From assembly GCA_963741495.1 (NCBI GenBank), contig CAVUID010000017.1:124001-188000 (forward strand): a DNA stretch of 64,000 bases, read 5' to 3'. Source of the stretch: Sulfurimicrobium sp963741495 (GTDB lineage: Bacteria > Pseudomonadota > Gammaproteobacteria > Burkholderiales > Sulfuricellaceae). The translations under genes were made by a program, and so were the position numbers. The notes beneath the pieces are model-generated. The model had not been told where the DNA came from and made no database searches. It saw only the letters and a list, made by a program, of their open reading frames with translations. This document shows, piece after piece, positions 18,511 to 35,000 of the stretch (positions within the stretch are counted from its first letter, which is position 1; each line of letters starts with the position of its first letter).

Positions 18511-18701
18511 GCTTGCCTCGCTTTTTCAGTCATGATGGTACGCACCCGGGCAATATCCTTACGCACTTTACCCAACTGGTCCACCTTGTTGCTTTGCTGG
18601 GTGGACAGCTGCATGCGCAGACCAAATTGCGCGCGCAACAGCTCGACCATCTCCAGGTTCAACTCATCAGCCGATTTGGCTCTCAATTCGCTGGCTTTCA
18701 T
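18507..18701 (-). CDS. rpmC: 50S ribosomal protein L29
   Basis: 64 residues, two helices: MKASELRAKSADELNLEMVE and GKVRKDIARVRTIMTEKARQ. It sits at the tunnel exit next to L23. Confidence 0.96.
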   Translation of the reverse strand: MKASELRAKSADELNLEMVELLRAQFGLRMQLSTQQSNKVDQLGKVRKDIARVRTIMTEKARQA

Positions 18702-18704
18702 AAT

Positions 18705-19121
18705 TTAAGCACCTACATGTCGAAGCACAAAAGTGGTAGCAATTGGAAGCTTTGCCGAAGCGAGACGAAAAGCCTCACGCGCCAACTCTTCGCTCACACC
18801 GTCCATTTCATACAGTACTTTTCCGGGCTGAATTTCAGCCACAAAGTACTCTGGATTACCCTTACCGTTACCCATACGAACTTCGGCAGGCTTGGATGAA
18901 ATCGGCTTATCTGGAAACACACGAATCCAGATACGGCCACCACGTTTAATGTGACGCGTCATCGCACGACGTGCTGCCTCGATCTGACGAGCAGTTAGGC
19001 GACCACGGCCAATGGCCTTCAGCCCAAAATCACCAAAATTTACCTTGTTTCCGCGTGTAGCAATACCGGTATTACGACCCTTTTGCTGTTTACGGAATTT
19101 TTGTCTAGCTGGCTGCAGCAT
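18705..19121 (-). CDS. rplP: 50S ribosomal protein L16
   Basis: 138 residues: MLQPARQKFRKQQKGRNTG and the motif ARRAMTRHIKRGGRIWIRVF. Its first 17 bases overlap the end of rpsC, suggesting coupled translation. Confidence 0.97.
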   Translation of the reverse strand: MLQPARQKFRKQQKGRNTGIATRGNKVNFGDFGLKAIGRGRLTARQIEAARRAMTRHIKRGGRIWIRVFPDKPISSKPAEVRMGNGKGNPEYFVAEIQPGKVLYEMDGVSEELAREAFRLASAKLPIATTFVLRHVGA

Positions 19122-19815
19122 GTTTCGCTCCTGGCTTTCTCGCTCTCTTCACTGGTTCTACTGGCGTGGCAGCAGGCTGTTCGCCCTTGCCCATCACTTC
19201 ACCCTTGAACACCCATACCTTGATACCGATGATGCCATATGTCGTCTTGGCCACGGCAACGCCATAATCGATATCAGCACGCAGGGTATGCAGAGGAACA
19301 CGGCCTTCACGGTACCATTCGGTACGAGCAATCTCAATCCCGTTCAGACGACCTGAACTCATGATTTTGATACCCTGAGCACCAAGTCTCATCGCATTCT
19401 GCATGGAACGCTTCATGGCACGGCGAAACATCACGCGCTTTTCAAGCTGAGATGCAATATTCTCAGCAATCAAAGTTGCATCAATCTCAGGCTTACGGAT
19501 TTCCTCAATATTCAAGTGAACTGGAACGCCCATCATTTTTTTCAGTTCAGTTTTGAGCGCTTCAATATCTTCACCCTTCTTGCCAATCACGATACCAGGA
19601 CGTGCACTGTAAATTGTGATTTTGGCATCGCGTGCCGGACGTTCAATCAAAATACGACCAACAGCAGCATGAGCAAGTTTCTTTTTCAAAAACTCACGCA
19701 CCTTGATGTCTTCATGCAGCATACCCGCAAAGTTTTTGCTATTTGCAAACCATTTCGACGACCAGTTTTTCAGAACGCTCAAGCGAAAGCCAGTCGGATT
19801 AATCTTCTGTCCCAT
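19105..19815 (-). CDS. rpsC: 30S ribosomal protein S3
   Basis: 236 residues. A type II KH domain (ARPGIVIGKKGEDIEALK) is followed by the S3 C-terminal domain (GIEIARTEWYREGRVPLHTL). A lysine/alanine-rich tail follows. It forms part of the mRNA entry channel. Confidence 0.97.
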   Translation of the reverse strand: MGQKINPTGFRLSVLKNWSSKWFANSKNFAGMLHEDIKVREFLKKKLAHAAVGRILIERPARDAKITIYSARPGIVIGKKGEDIEALKTELKKMMGVPVHLNIEEIRKPEIDATLIAENIASQLEKRVMFRRAMKRSMQNAMRLGAQGIKIMSSGRLNGIEIARTEWYREGRVPLHTLRADIDYGVAVAKTTYGIIGIKVWVFKGEVMGKGEQPAATPVEPVKRARKPGAKHAAAS

Positions 19816-19838
19816 AATTTTTCCTTTCTACCTTAGCT

Positions 19839-20168
19839 TTAGTCGCCAACCGTAACGGTTATATGGCAGGTCGGTTTAAGGATGCGTGCACCACGGCCTT
19901 TGGCTCGAGCGCGGAAGCGCTTAAGCGTAGTACCTTCGTCCACAAGAATGGTTGAAACCTTCAATTCGTCAATGTCGGCACCTTCATTATGCTCGGCATT
20001 GGCAATTGCAGACTCCAGAACCTTTTTGATAATTACCGCACCTTTTTTCGGGCTAAAAGCCAAAATATTAAGGGCGCGCTCAACTGGCAAACCGCGAATC
20101 TGATCAGCCACCAAGCGGCCTTTCTGTGCCGAGAGGCGTGTTCCGCGTAATACTGCGCTAACTCTCAT
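19839..20168 (-). CDS. rplV: 50S ribosomal protein L22
   Basis: 109 residues: MRVSAVLRGTRLSAQKGRLV, then the tunnel-lining hairpin region (RFRARAKGRGARILKPTCHI). The second of two tandem ATGs has the better AGGAG distance. Confidence 0.96.
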   Translation of the reverse strand: MRVSAVLRGTRLSAQKGRLVADQIRGLPVERALNILAFSPKKGAVIIKKVLESAIANAEHNEGADIDELKVSTILVDEGTTLKRFRARAKGRGARILKPTCHITVTVGD

Positions 20169-20177
20169 CATGATCTC

Positions 20178-20453
20178 CTATTTCTTCGCCTTCTTATCTG
20201 CGGCATGCCCTTTAAAGGTGCGCGTCAAAGAAAACTCACCCAGTTTGTGGCCAACCATGTTTTCGTTCACAAAAACGGGAACATGCTGCTTGCCGTTATG
20301 TACAGCAATTGTCAAACCAACAAAATCCGGAAGAACGGTTGAACGGCGGGACCAAGTCTTGATAGGACGCTTGTCGCTAGTCGCGCGAACAGTTTCAACT
20401 TTCTTGATCAGATGCACGTCGACAAACGGGCCTTTTTTAATAGAACGAGCCAT
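20178..20453 (-). CDS. rpsS: 30S ribosomal protein S19
   Basis: 91 residues: MARSIKKGPFVDVHLIKKVE and the C-terminal GHKLGEFSLTRTFKGHAADK. It lies in the 30S head with S13. Confidence 0.97.
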   Translation of the reverse strand: MARSIKKGPFVDVHLIKKVETVRATSDKRPIKTWSRRSTVLPDFVGLTIAVHNGKQHVPVFVNENMVGHKLGEFSLTRTFKGHAADKKAKK

Positions 20454-20458
20454 TTAAA

Positions 20459-21292
20459 TTACCTCTTATTCGATGGACGACGACGCACGATCATATTCTG
20501 GGTGCGTTTGTTCCGACGTGTACGATAACCCTTGGTCTGGGTGCCCCAAGGACTGACAGGATGGCGACCCGCAGAAGTTCTTCCTTCACCACCACCATGC
20601 GGGTGATCGACCGGATTCATAACAACACCACGCACTGTCGGACGCACACCACGCCAGCGCATTGCACCGGCCTTACCGATGGAACGAAGGCTATGCTCAG
20701 AATTACCAACTTCACCGATAGTGGCTTTACAGTCCACATGAACCTTGCGAATCTCACCAGAACGCAGACGCAACTGAGCGTAGGCACCCTCACGAGCAAG
20801 AAGCTGAACCGATGTTCCGGCAGAACGCGAAATTTGCGCACCCTTGCCCGGCATCATCTCCACGCAATGAATTGTTGTACCAACCGGAATGTTGCGCAGC
20901 GGCAATGCGTTCCCCACTTTAATCGGAGAGTCGGAACCACTGATCAATTGCATGCCAACAGAAACGCCCTTGGGCGCAATAATGTAGCGTCGCTCACCAT
21001 CAAGGTAGCAAAGCAAAGCAATATTTGCACTGCGGTTTGGGTCGTATTCAAGACGTTCGACTTTAGCAGGAACGCCATCCTTGTTACGACGAAAATCGAT
21101 TACACGATAATGCTGCTTGTGACCACCACCCTGATGACGCACTGTAATGCGGCCATTGTGATTGCGCCCCGCGTGTTTGAACTGGCTCTCCAGCAACGGC
21201 GCATGCGGCGCACCCTTGTGCAGATCAGGATTGACGACCTTGATGACAGCACGCCGTCCCGCGGAAGTTGGTTTTACTTTAATTAATGCCAT
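20459..21292 (-). CDS. rplB: 50S ribosomal protein L2
   Basis: 277 residues from the ATG at 21292 (MALIKVKPTSAGRRAVIKV). The C-terminal GVVMNPVDHPHGGGEGRT loop, needed near the peptidyl-transferase centre, is intact. An in-frame start seven codons upstream is less likely. Confidence 0.97.
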   Translation of the reverse strand: MALIKVKPTSAGRRAVIKVVNPDLHKGAPHAPLLESQFKHAGRNHNGRITVRHQGGGHKQHYRVIDFRRNKDGVPAKVERLEYDPNRSANIALLCYLDGERRYIIAPKGVSVGMQLISGSDSPIKVGNALPLRNIPVGTTIHCVEMMPGKGAQISRSAGTSVQLLAREGAYAQLRLRSGEIRKVHVDCKATIGEVGNSEHSLRSIGKAGAMRWRGVRPTVRGVVMNPVDHPHGGGEGRTSAGRHPVSPWGTQTKGYRTRRNKRTQNMIVRRRPSNKR

Positions 21293-21302
21293 ATCAGCTC
21301 TC

Positions 21303-21614
21303 CTACTCGCCAACCATGAGGTTAAGTTCCTGGCCCGGCTTCAATGATACATAAGCCTTCTTCCAGTCCTTGCGTCGACCCATGGTGCGGCCAGAGCGTT
21401 TTACCTTGCCTTTGACATTGGCAATCTGCACACCAGCCACTTCAACCTTGAACAACAGCTCAACCGCAGCCTTGACTTCAGGCTTGGTTGCATTGCCGAC
21501 CACCCGAAAAACCACTTGCTGATACTTGTCAGCCAACATGGTTGCTTTTTCAGAAATTTGCGGCGCGAGAATAACTTGCATCAGGCGCTCTTGATTCGCG
21601 ATATTCGCACTCAT
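21303..21614 (-). CDS. rplW: 50S ribosomal protein L23
   Basis: 103 residues; RLMQVILAPQISEKATMLAD and GKVKRSGRTMGRRKDWKKAY. It is the docking site for SRP and trigger factor at the tunnel exit. Its start overlaps the rplD stop by four bases. Confidence 0.97.
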   Translation of the reverse strand: MSANIANQERLMQVILAPQISEKATMLADKYQQVVFRVVGNATKPEVKAAVELLFKVEVAGVQIANVKGKVKRSGRTMGRRKDWKKAYVSLKPGQELNLMVGE

Positions 21615-22231
21615 CCCAGCATCTCCTCAAATTTTTTCACCGCGCCACGCGTCAACAGCACATTGGGAAAACGAACCAGATTGACCGGGTCAGCATGTTG
21701 CGCTTCAACCACCAGCACATGCGGCAGATTACGCGAGGAAAGATACAGATTTTCATCCACATCATCAGTCACAACAAGTACGCTCTCAAAACCCAGTGAT
21801 TTGATTTTTTGCACCATCTGCTTGGTCTTTGGCGTATCGATTTTAAACTCTTCAACCACCTGCAAACGACCAACACGAGCCAATTCAGACAGAATAGACT
21901 GCATGCCGGCGCGATGCATTTTCTTGTTTACCTTGTGGGAATAGTTTTCATCGGAGGTGTTCGGAAAAGTCTTACCACCTCCGCGCCACAGTGGGCTCGA
22001 AGCCATACCGGCACGTGCATTGCCCGTACCCTTTTGACGGAAAGGCTTCCTGGTACTCTTGGCAACTTCGCTACGACCCTTTTGTGCACTTGTCGCAGTA
22101 CGGGCATTTGCCATGTAGGCAATCACAACCTGATGAACCAGGTCTTCATTGAATTCACGGCCGAAAGCAACATCGGAAGCATTAACGCTTGCCGTTGCCT
22201 GCCCTTGATCATTAATAAGTTTAAGTTCCAT
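21611..22231 (-). CDS. rplD: 50S ribosomal protein L4
   Basis: 206 residues. The tunnel loop has STRKPFRQKGTGNARAG and PLWRGGGKTF. In E. coli L4 represses the S10 operon through the leader before rpsJ. Here rpsJ lies apart with the str group, so any such control would have to act on the rplC leader. The start overlaps the rplC stop (TAATG). Confidence 0.96.
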   Translation of the reverse strand: MELKLINDQGQATASVNASDVAFGREFNEDLVHQVVIAYMANARTATSAQKGRSEVAKSTRKPFRQKGTGNARAGMASSPLWRGGGKTFPNTSDENYSHKVNKKMHRAGMQSILSELARVGRLQVVEEFKIDTPKTKQMVQKIKSLGFESVLVVTDDVDENLYLSSRNLPHVLVVEAQHADPVNLVRFPNVLLTRGAVKKFEEMLG

Positions 22232-22880
22232 TATGCACCTGCCTTAACAGCGGGACGAATCAGCACATCGCCACCTTTGGAGCCGGGAATCGCGCCTTTG
22301 ATCAGCAGCAACTGACGATCAGCATCGACGCGCACGATTTCAAGATTTTGCGTTGTGCGACGTACCGCACCCAGATGACCAGCCATACGCTTACCAGGAA
22401 ATACCCGACCCGGATCTTGATTTTGACCAATGGAACCCGGGCTGTTATGCGAACGGGAGTTACCATGGGTGGCACGGTTGGAACTGAAAGTGATGGCGCC
22501 TGATTGCACCAGCAAAACCCTTACCCTGGGTTGTACCGGTTACATCGACCAACTGCCCAGCCTGAAAAATATCCGCACTGACGCCAGACACCTAGCGTGA
22601 ACTGTGAAATCTGGTCGGCGCTTGCAACGAATTCCTTGATAGCACGGCCAGCCTCAACACCCGCTTTGGAGTAGTGACCCGCCAATGCCTTAGTTACACG
22701 ACTGACACGGCGTTCGCCGCATGTCATCTGGACAGCAGAATAGCCATCCGTCCCTGCACTCTTGATTTGAGTCACACGATTACCTGACACATCAATCACG
22801 CTTACCGGGACGCTTGTTCCGTCGTCGGTAAAGATGCGCGTCATGCCAACCTTGCGACCAATTAGTCCGAGGCTCATCAT
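22231..22880 (-). CDS. rplC: 50S ribosomal protein L3, with two +1 frameshifts
   Basis: 215 residues after correction (E. coli 209). The N-terminal frame (MSLGLIGRKVGMTRIFTDDG) reads through SADQISQFTLG. The middle (SGVSADIFQAGQLVDVTG to GKGFAGAI) is one base off, and the C-terminal part (SSNRATHGNSRSHNSPGSIG onward) is another base off. Removing one base within 22588-22592 and one T from the run at 22487-22489 restores a complete L3. L3 is an essential early assembly protein, so sequence error is the likely cause. Start is at 22880 or 22877 (tandem ATGs after AAGGA). Confidence 0.9.
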
Positions 22881-22959
22881 TATTTTCCTTAAACAATGCC
22901 GATTTCGATTGACCGGCGGTTTTAATAGCAAAAGAACTAAACGGCTAAAAAGACGGCGA

Positions 22960-22988
22960 ATTATACACCGTTTCTTCAGCCGTTACAA
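22960..22988 (-). promoter_or_regulatory. S10-group promoter between rpsJ and rplC
   Basis: Minus-strand TTGTAA (22983-22988), 17-base spacer, perfect TATAAT (22960-22965). The predicted start is about 70 nt before rplC. rpsJ therefore lies upstream of this promoter. Confidence 0.75.
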
Positions 22989-23005
22989 ACTACTGGTTAA
23001 ATAAC

Positions 23006-23314
23006 TTACAGCTTGATTTCCACATCCACGCCAGCCGGAAGATCCAGCTTCATCAGCGCATCAACTGTTTTGTCGGTTGGATCGATAATATCCATCAAGC
23101 GCAGATGCGTGCGGATTTCAAACTGATCACGCGAGGTTTTGTTAACGTGTGGCGAGCGCAACACGTCAAAACGTTCGATCCGTGTAGGCAATGGAACTGG
23201 TCCACGTACAACCGCACCAGTTCTCTTGGCAGTATCCACAATCTCAAGAGCAGATTGGTCAATCAGACGATAGTCAAATGCTTTGAGGCGAATACGTATT
23301 TTTTGGCTTTGCAT
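23006..23314 (-). CDS. rpsJ: 30S ribosomal protein S10 / NusE
   Basis: 102 residues: SQKIRIRLKAFDYRLIDQSA and GPVPLPTRIERFDVLRSPH. It works in the 30S head and, as NusE, in antitermination with NusB/NusG. It follows tufA and is separated from rplC by a promoter, so it probably belongs to the str transcript. Confidence 0.97.
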   Translation of the reverse strand: MQSQKIRIRLKAFDYRLIDQSALEIVDTAKRTGAVVRGPVPLPTRIERFDVLRSPHVNKTSRDQFEIRTHLRLMDIIDPTDKTVDALMKLDLPAGVDVEIKL

Positions 23315-23333
23315 GATATTCCTAAAGAGCGAT

Positions 23334-23355
23334 GCGGCGAACCCATGTTCGCCGC
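23334..23355 (-). other. hairpin between tufA and rpsJ
   Basis: GCGGCGAA and TTCGCCGC form a perfect 8-bp stem with a 6-base loop between the tufA stop and the rpsJ start. There is no T-run, so it is more likely an mRNA processing or stability element than a terminator. Confidence 0.5.
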
Positions 23356-23366
23356 CAATTTATTTA

Positions 23367-24557
<1,191 letters not shown>

Positions 24558-24585
24558 GTCAGTTTCCTCTCAATCTCAATTACGG

Positions 24586-26679
<2,094 letters not shown>

Positions 26680-26711
26680 AGCTATGCAACCTTAATTATC
26701 TAGAGACTGAA

Positions 26712-27182
26712 TTAGAAACGGAAATGAGCAAAGGCTTTGTTGGCTTCCGCCATACGGTGCACTTCTTCACGCTTCTTGATCGCGGAACCGCGATTTTCAG
26801 CAGCATCCATCAACTCACCAGCAAGGCGAATTCCCATGGACTTCTCGCCGCGCTTGCGGGCCGCATCGCGCAACCAGCGCATAGCCAGCGCGGTACGACG
26901 CACGGAACGCACTTCAACAGGAACCTGGTAGTTGGCACCACCCACACGACGGCTCTTGACCTCAACCATTGGGCGCGCATTAGCCAGCGCCTGCGTGAAT
27001 ACCTCGATCGGATCCTTGCCGCTTTTCTTCTGAATCTGGTCCAGTGCACCATAAATAATGCGCTCGGCAACAGCTTTCTTGCCCTGAATCATCAGCACAT
27101 TGACAAATTTTGTCAGCTCTTGATTGCCGAACTTTGGATCCGGAAGAACTTCGCGCTTGGGGACTTCTCTACGTCTTGGCAT
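26712..27182 (-). CDS. rpsG: 30S ribosomal protein S7
   Basis: 156 residues: MPRRREVPKREVLPDPKFGN, then RVGGANYQVPVEVRSVRRTA. It is a primary 16S binder of the head; in E. coli it also regulates the str operon through the rpsL-rpsG gap. Here that gap is only 18 bases, too short for the E. coli type of target. Confidence 0.97.
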   Translation of the reverse strand: MPRRREVPKREVLPDPKFGNQELTKFVNVLMIQGKKAVAERIIYGALDQIQKKSGKDPIEVFTQALANARPMVEVKSRRVGGANYQVPVEVRSVRRTALAMRWLRDAARKRGEKSMGIRLAGELMDAAENRGSAIKKREEVHRMAEANKAFAHFRF

Positions 27183-27200
27183 TTTCTACACCTCAATCAA

Positions 27201-27578
27201 TTAAGCGGCTTTAGGGCGCTTGGCACCGTACTTGGAACGGCTTTGTTTACGATCTTTCACGCCAGCCGTATCGAGGCTACCGCGCACAGTATGGTAACGA
27301 ACACCCGGCAAGTCTTTAACACGGCCGCCACGAATCAGCACAACCGAGTGCTCCTGCAGGTTATGGCCTTCGCCGCCGATATAACTAATGACTTCAAAGC
27401 CATTCGTCAGGCGCACCTTGGCAACCTTACGCAGAGCGGAGTTTGGCTTCTTTGGCGTGGTGGTGTAAACACGAGTGCAAACACCGCGACGCTGCGGGCA
27501 GCTCTCCAACGCGGGCACCTTGCTCTTTTCTTTCTGCAGGGCGCGCGGCTTGCGCACTAATTGGTTGATGGTTGGCAT
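27201..27578 (-). CDS. rpsL: 30S ribosomal protein S12
   Basis: 125 residues: MPTINQLVRKPRALQKEKSK. The decoding loop TTPKKPNSALRKVAKVRL carries the lysines at streptomycin-relevant positions in their wild-type form. First gene of the str group; its ribosome-binding site AGGAAT follows directly on the T-run of an upstream hairpin. Confidence 0.97.
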   Translation of the reverse strand: MPTINQLVRKPRALQKEKSKVPALESCPQRRGVCTRVYTTTPKKPNSALRKVAKVRLTNGFEVISYIGGEGHNLQEHSVVLIRGGRVKDLPGVRYHTVRGSLDTAGVKDRKQSRSKYGAKRPKAA

Positions 27579-27595
27579 GCGTTAAATTCCTAAAT

Positions 27596-27623
27596 AAAAA
27601 TGACGGGACGGCAGAGCCGTCCC
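27596..27623 (-). terminator. intrinsic terminator or attenuator in the rpsL leader
   Basis: A perfect 8-bp stem (GGGACGGC/GCCGTCCC, 27605-27623, loop of 3) is followed on the minus strand by GTCA and then TTTTTATTT, ending 18 bases before the rpsL ATG. It lies downstream of the str promoter, so it could stop read-through from rpoC and also attenuate the str transcript itself. Confidence 0.75.
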
Positions 27624-27674
27624 TGAATTCAATCCTGCGCCCGAGAAAATTACCCGGATGTAAAAAGACTCAGG

Positions 27675-27699
27675 ATTTTATTGAGTTAATACCCCGCTG

Positions 27700-27703
<4 letters not shown>
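27675..27703 (-). promoter_or_regulatory. str-group promoter overlapping the rpoC stop codon
   Basis: Minus-strand consensus TTGACA (27698-27703), 17-base spacer, TAAAAT (27675-27680). The -35 box includes the rpoC TGA. The predicted start near 27668 gives a leader of about 90 nt that contains the hairpin at 27596-27623. Confidence 0.8.
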
Positions 27704-31900
<4,197 letters not shown>

Positions 31901-31924
31901 GAAAACCTCCGGTTTTGGCTTTCT

Positions 31925-31948
31925 GCTATCAGCTTTCAGCTGTCAGCT
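31925..31948. repeat. heptanucleotide tandem repeat in the rpoB-rpoC gap
   Basis: Three consecutive heptamers GCTATCA, GCTTTCA, GCTGTCA (GCTNTCA) and a partial fourth lie in the 135-base gap between rpoB and rpoC. They would be transcribed within the rpoBC mRNA. Similar heptads occur at 39857-39920 and 56864-56940. Confidence 0.6.
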
Positions 31949-32035
31949 TAAATCTATAAATACAAACGTTTTTCAGACACTCCGCCAGGGTTGGCAACAA
32001 TTGCTTCGCCCTGACGGATAGTTGCTGGTAGCTGA

Positions 32036-35000
32036 CTAGGATCTTTCCAGATCAATATCAATACCGAGCGAACGGATTTCCTTCACCAACACGTTGAAGG
32101 ATTCCGGCATGCCGGCATCAATCTTGTGTTCGCCCTTGACGATATTTTCATAGACTTTAGTACGTCCACTTACGTCGTCCGACTTCACAGTCAGCATTTC
32201 CTGCAGAACGTAGGATGCGCCGTAAGCCTCAAGTGCCCACACCTCCATCTCACCGAAGCGCTGGCCACCAAACTGTGCCTTGCCGCCCAGCGGCTGCTGG
32301 GTCACCAGCGAATACGGGCCGGTGGAACGGGCATGCATCTTGTCATCAACCAGGTGGTGCAGCTTCAGCACGTGCATGTAACCGACTGTCACCTGACGCT
32401 CAAAGGCTTCGCCAGTGCGGCCATCATGCAATGTCACCTGACCATTGCGCGGCAAGCCGGCCAGTTCCAGCATGCCCTTGATTTCTTCCTCGCTGGCACC
32501 GTCAAATACCGGCGTCGCAAAAGGAACGCCATATTTCAGGTTGCTCGCCAGCTCAAGTACTTCTTTGTCACTGAAAGAGGCGATATCTTCCTGTTTACCG
32601 GTGCTGTTATAAATCTTGTCAAGATACTTGCGTACATCCTGAACCTTGGCATGCGCTTCGAGCATCTCTCCGATACGGTTACCGAGGCCCTTGGCGGCCC
32701 AGCCGAGGTGGGTTTCCAGAATCTGGCCCACGTTCATACGCGAAGGCACGCCCAGCGGGTTGAGCACGATATCCATCGGCGTGCCATCGGCCATGAATGG
32801 CATGTCTTCAATCGGAACGATCTTGGAAATCACACCCTTGTTACCGTGACGACCAGCCATCTTGTCGCCTGGCTGCAAGCGACGTTTGACCGCAACATAG
32901 ACCTTGACCATTTTCTGCACACCAGGAGGCAATTCATCGCCGCTGGTAAGCTTTTTCTTTTTCTCTTCGAACATGGCATCGAATTCAACGCGTTTCTGTG
33001 CCAGGCTGTCCTTCAGCTGTTCAAGCTGGCGGGCCGCATCTTCTTCGGACAAGCGGATATCGAACCAGCTATGGCGCTCAACCTTGTCCAGATACTCCTT
33101 GCTGACAGCAGAGCCCTTGGCCAGTTTTGCCGGGCCGCCGTTGGCGGTCTTGCCAATCAGCAGGCGCTCGATACGGCCAAAAGCATCCTCTTCCACAATA
33201 CGCATCTGATCATTCAGATCGTGGCGGAAACGCTTCAACTCATCGTCGATGATCTGCTGGGCACGTTTATCGCGCTCGATCCCTTCGCGGGTAAACACCT
33301 GCACGTCAATCACCGTACCGGACATACCGGAAGGCAGGCGCAGTGAAGTGTCTTTAACGTCAGAAGCTTTTTCACCGAAAATAGCACGCAACAGTTTTTC
33401 TTCCGGCGTAAGCTGGGTTTCTCCCTTGGGGGTTACCTTACCGACCAGCACGTCTCCTGCTTCTACCTCAGCACCGATGTAGCAAATACCCGACTCATCC
33501 AGACGCCCCAACTGCACTTCTGACAGATTGGAGATATCACGGGTAATCTCTTCTGCGCCCAGCTTGGTATCACGCGCCACCACGCTCAATTCTTCGATGT
33601 GAATCGAGGTGTAGCGGTCTTCAGCCACCATGCGCTCGGAAATCAGGATCGAATCCTCGAAGTTGTAGCCGTTCCATGGCATAAACGCCACGAACATGTT
33701 CTGGCCCAGCGCCAGTTCACCCATATCGGTGGAGGCGCCGTCGGCGATCACGTCGCCGCGCTGCAGGACATCGCCCACCTTGACCAGCGGACGCTGGTTG
33801 ATGTTGGTGTTCTGGTTGGAACGTGTGTACTTGGTAAGGTTGTAGATATCCACACCCACCTCGCCTGCCACGGCTTCGACATCATGCACACGCACCACGA
33901 TGCGGCTCGCGTCAATGTAATCCACGATGCCGCCACGACGTGCCTGCACAGTCGTTCCGGAGTCAACCGCCACGGTGCGTTCAATACCAGTACCGACAAA
34001 AGGCTTCTCTGCACGCAGGCAGGGAACTGCCTGGCGTTGCATGTTTGATCCCATCAATGCACGGTTGGCGTCATCGTGTTCAAGGAATGGAATCAGTGAG
34101 GCCGCGACAGACACGATCTGTGCCGGCGCCACATCCATGTACTGCACCTTGTCCGGCGTGGACATGGCAAATTCGTTGTGATGACGGCAGGACACCAGTT
34201 CATCCACCAGCTTGCCCTTCTTGTCGAGACTGGCGTTGGCCTGGGCGATCACATACTGACTTTCCTCAATAGCGGAAAGATAATCGATCTGGTCCGTCAC
34301 CTTACCGTCATTCACCTTGCGATAAGGCGTTTCCAGGAAGCCATACTCGTTGGTGCGCGCAAACAGCGCGAGAGAATTGATCAGACCGATGTTCGGGCCT
34401 TCCGGCGTTTCAATCGGACACACGCGACCATAGTGAGTCGGATGTACGTCACGCACCTCGAAGCCTGCGCGTTCGCGCGTCAGACCGCCAGGACCAAGCG
34501 CCGAAACGCGGCGCTTGTGGGTGATCTCGGACAGCGGATTGGTCTGGTCCATGAACTGCGACAACTGGCTGGAGCCAAAAAACTCCTTGATCGCACCCGA
34601 TACCGGCTTGGCGTTGATCAGGTCATGCGGCATCAAGTTATCGGACTCGGCCTGGGAAAGGCGCTCTTTCACTGCACGCTCGACGCGCACCAGGCCGGCA
34701 CGGAACTGGTTCTCGACCAGTTCGCCCACGGAGCGGACACGACGGTTGCCAAGGTGATCGATGTCATCGATCTCGCCGCGGCCATTACGCAGCTCGACCA
34801 AAATCATGATAGTCGCGAGAATGTCGTCGTTGGAGAGAATGCTCTCTCCCTCAGCGCCCACCGGACCGACGCGGTCCTGAAAACGGTTAATCCATTCGGC
34901 ACTCTTTTCGACGCGCTTTTCGGGGTAGGCGCGGCGATTGAATTTCATCCGGCCCACCTTCGACAGGTCATAGCGGTCCGCATTAAAGAACAGGCCATCG

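Noticed and set aside
22480..22600. Programmed frameshifting as the explanation for the rplC and rpoC breaks
   Set aside because: No slippery heptamer with a downstream structure was seen, two separate shifts would be needed in rplC, and the same type of +1 insertion occurs in unrelated genes of the window.
31925..31948. Heptad repeats as a CRISPR array
   Set aside because: Units are seven bases and directly contiguous, with no spacers, no 25-40-base repeats and no cas genes.
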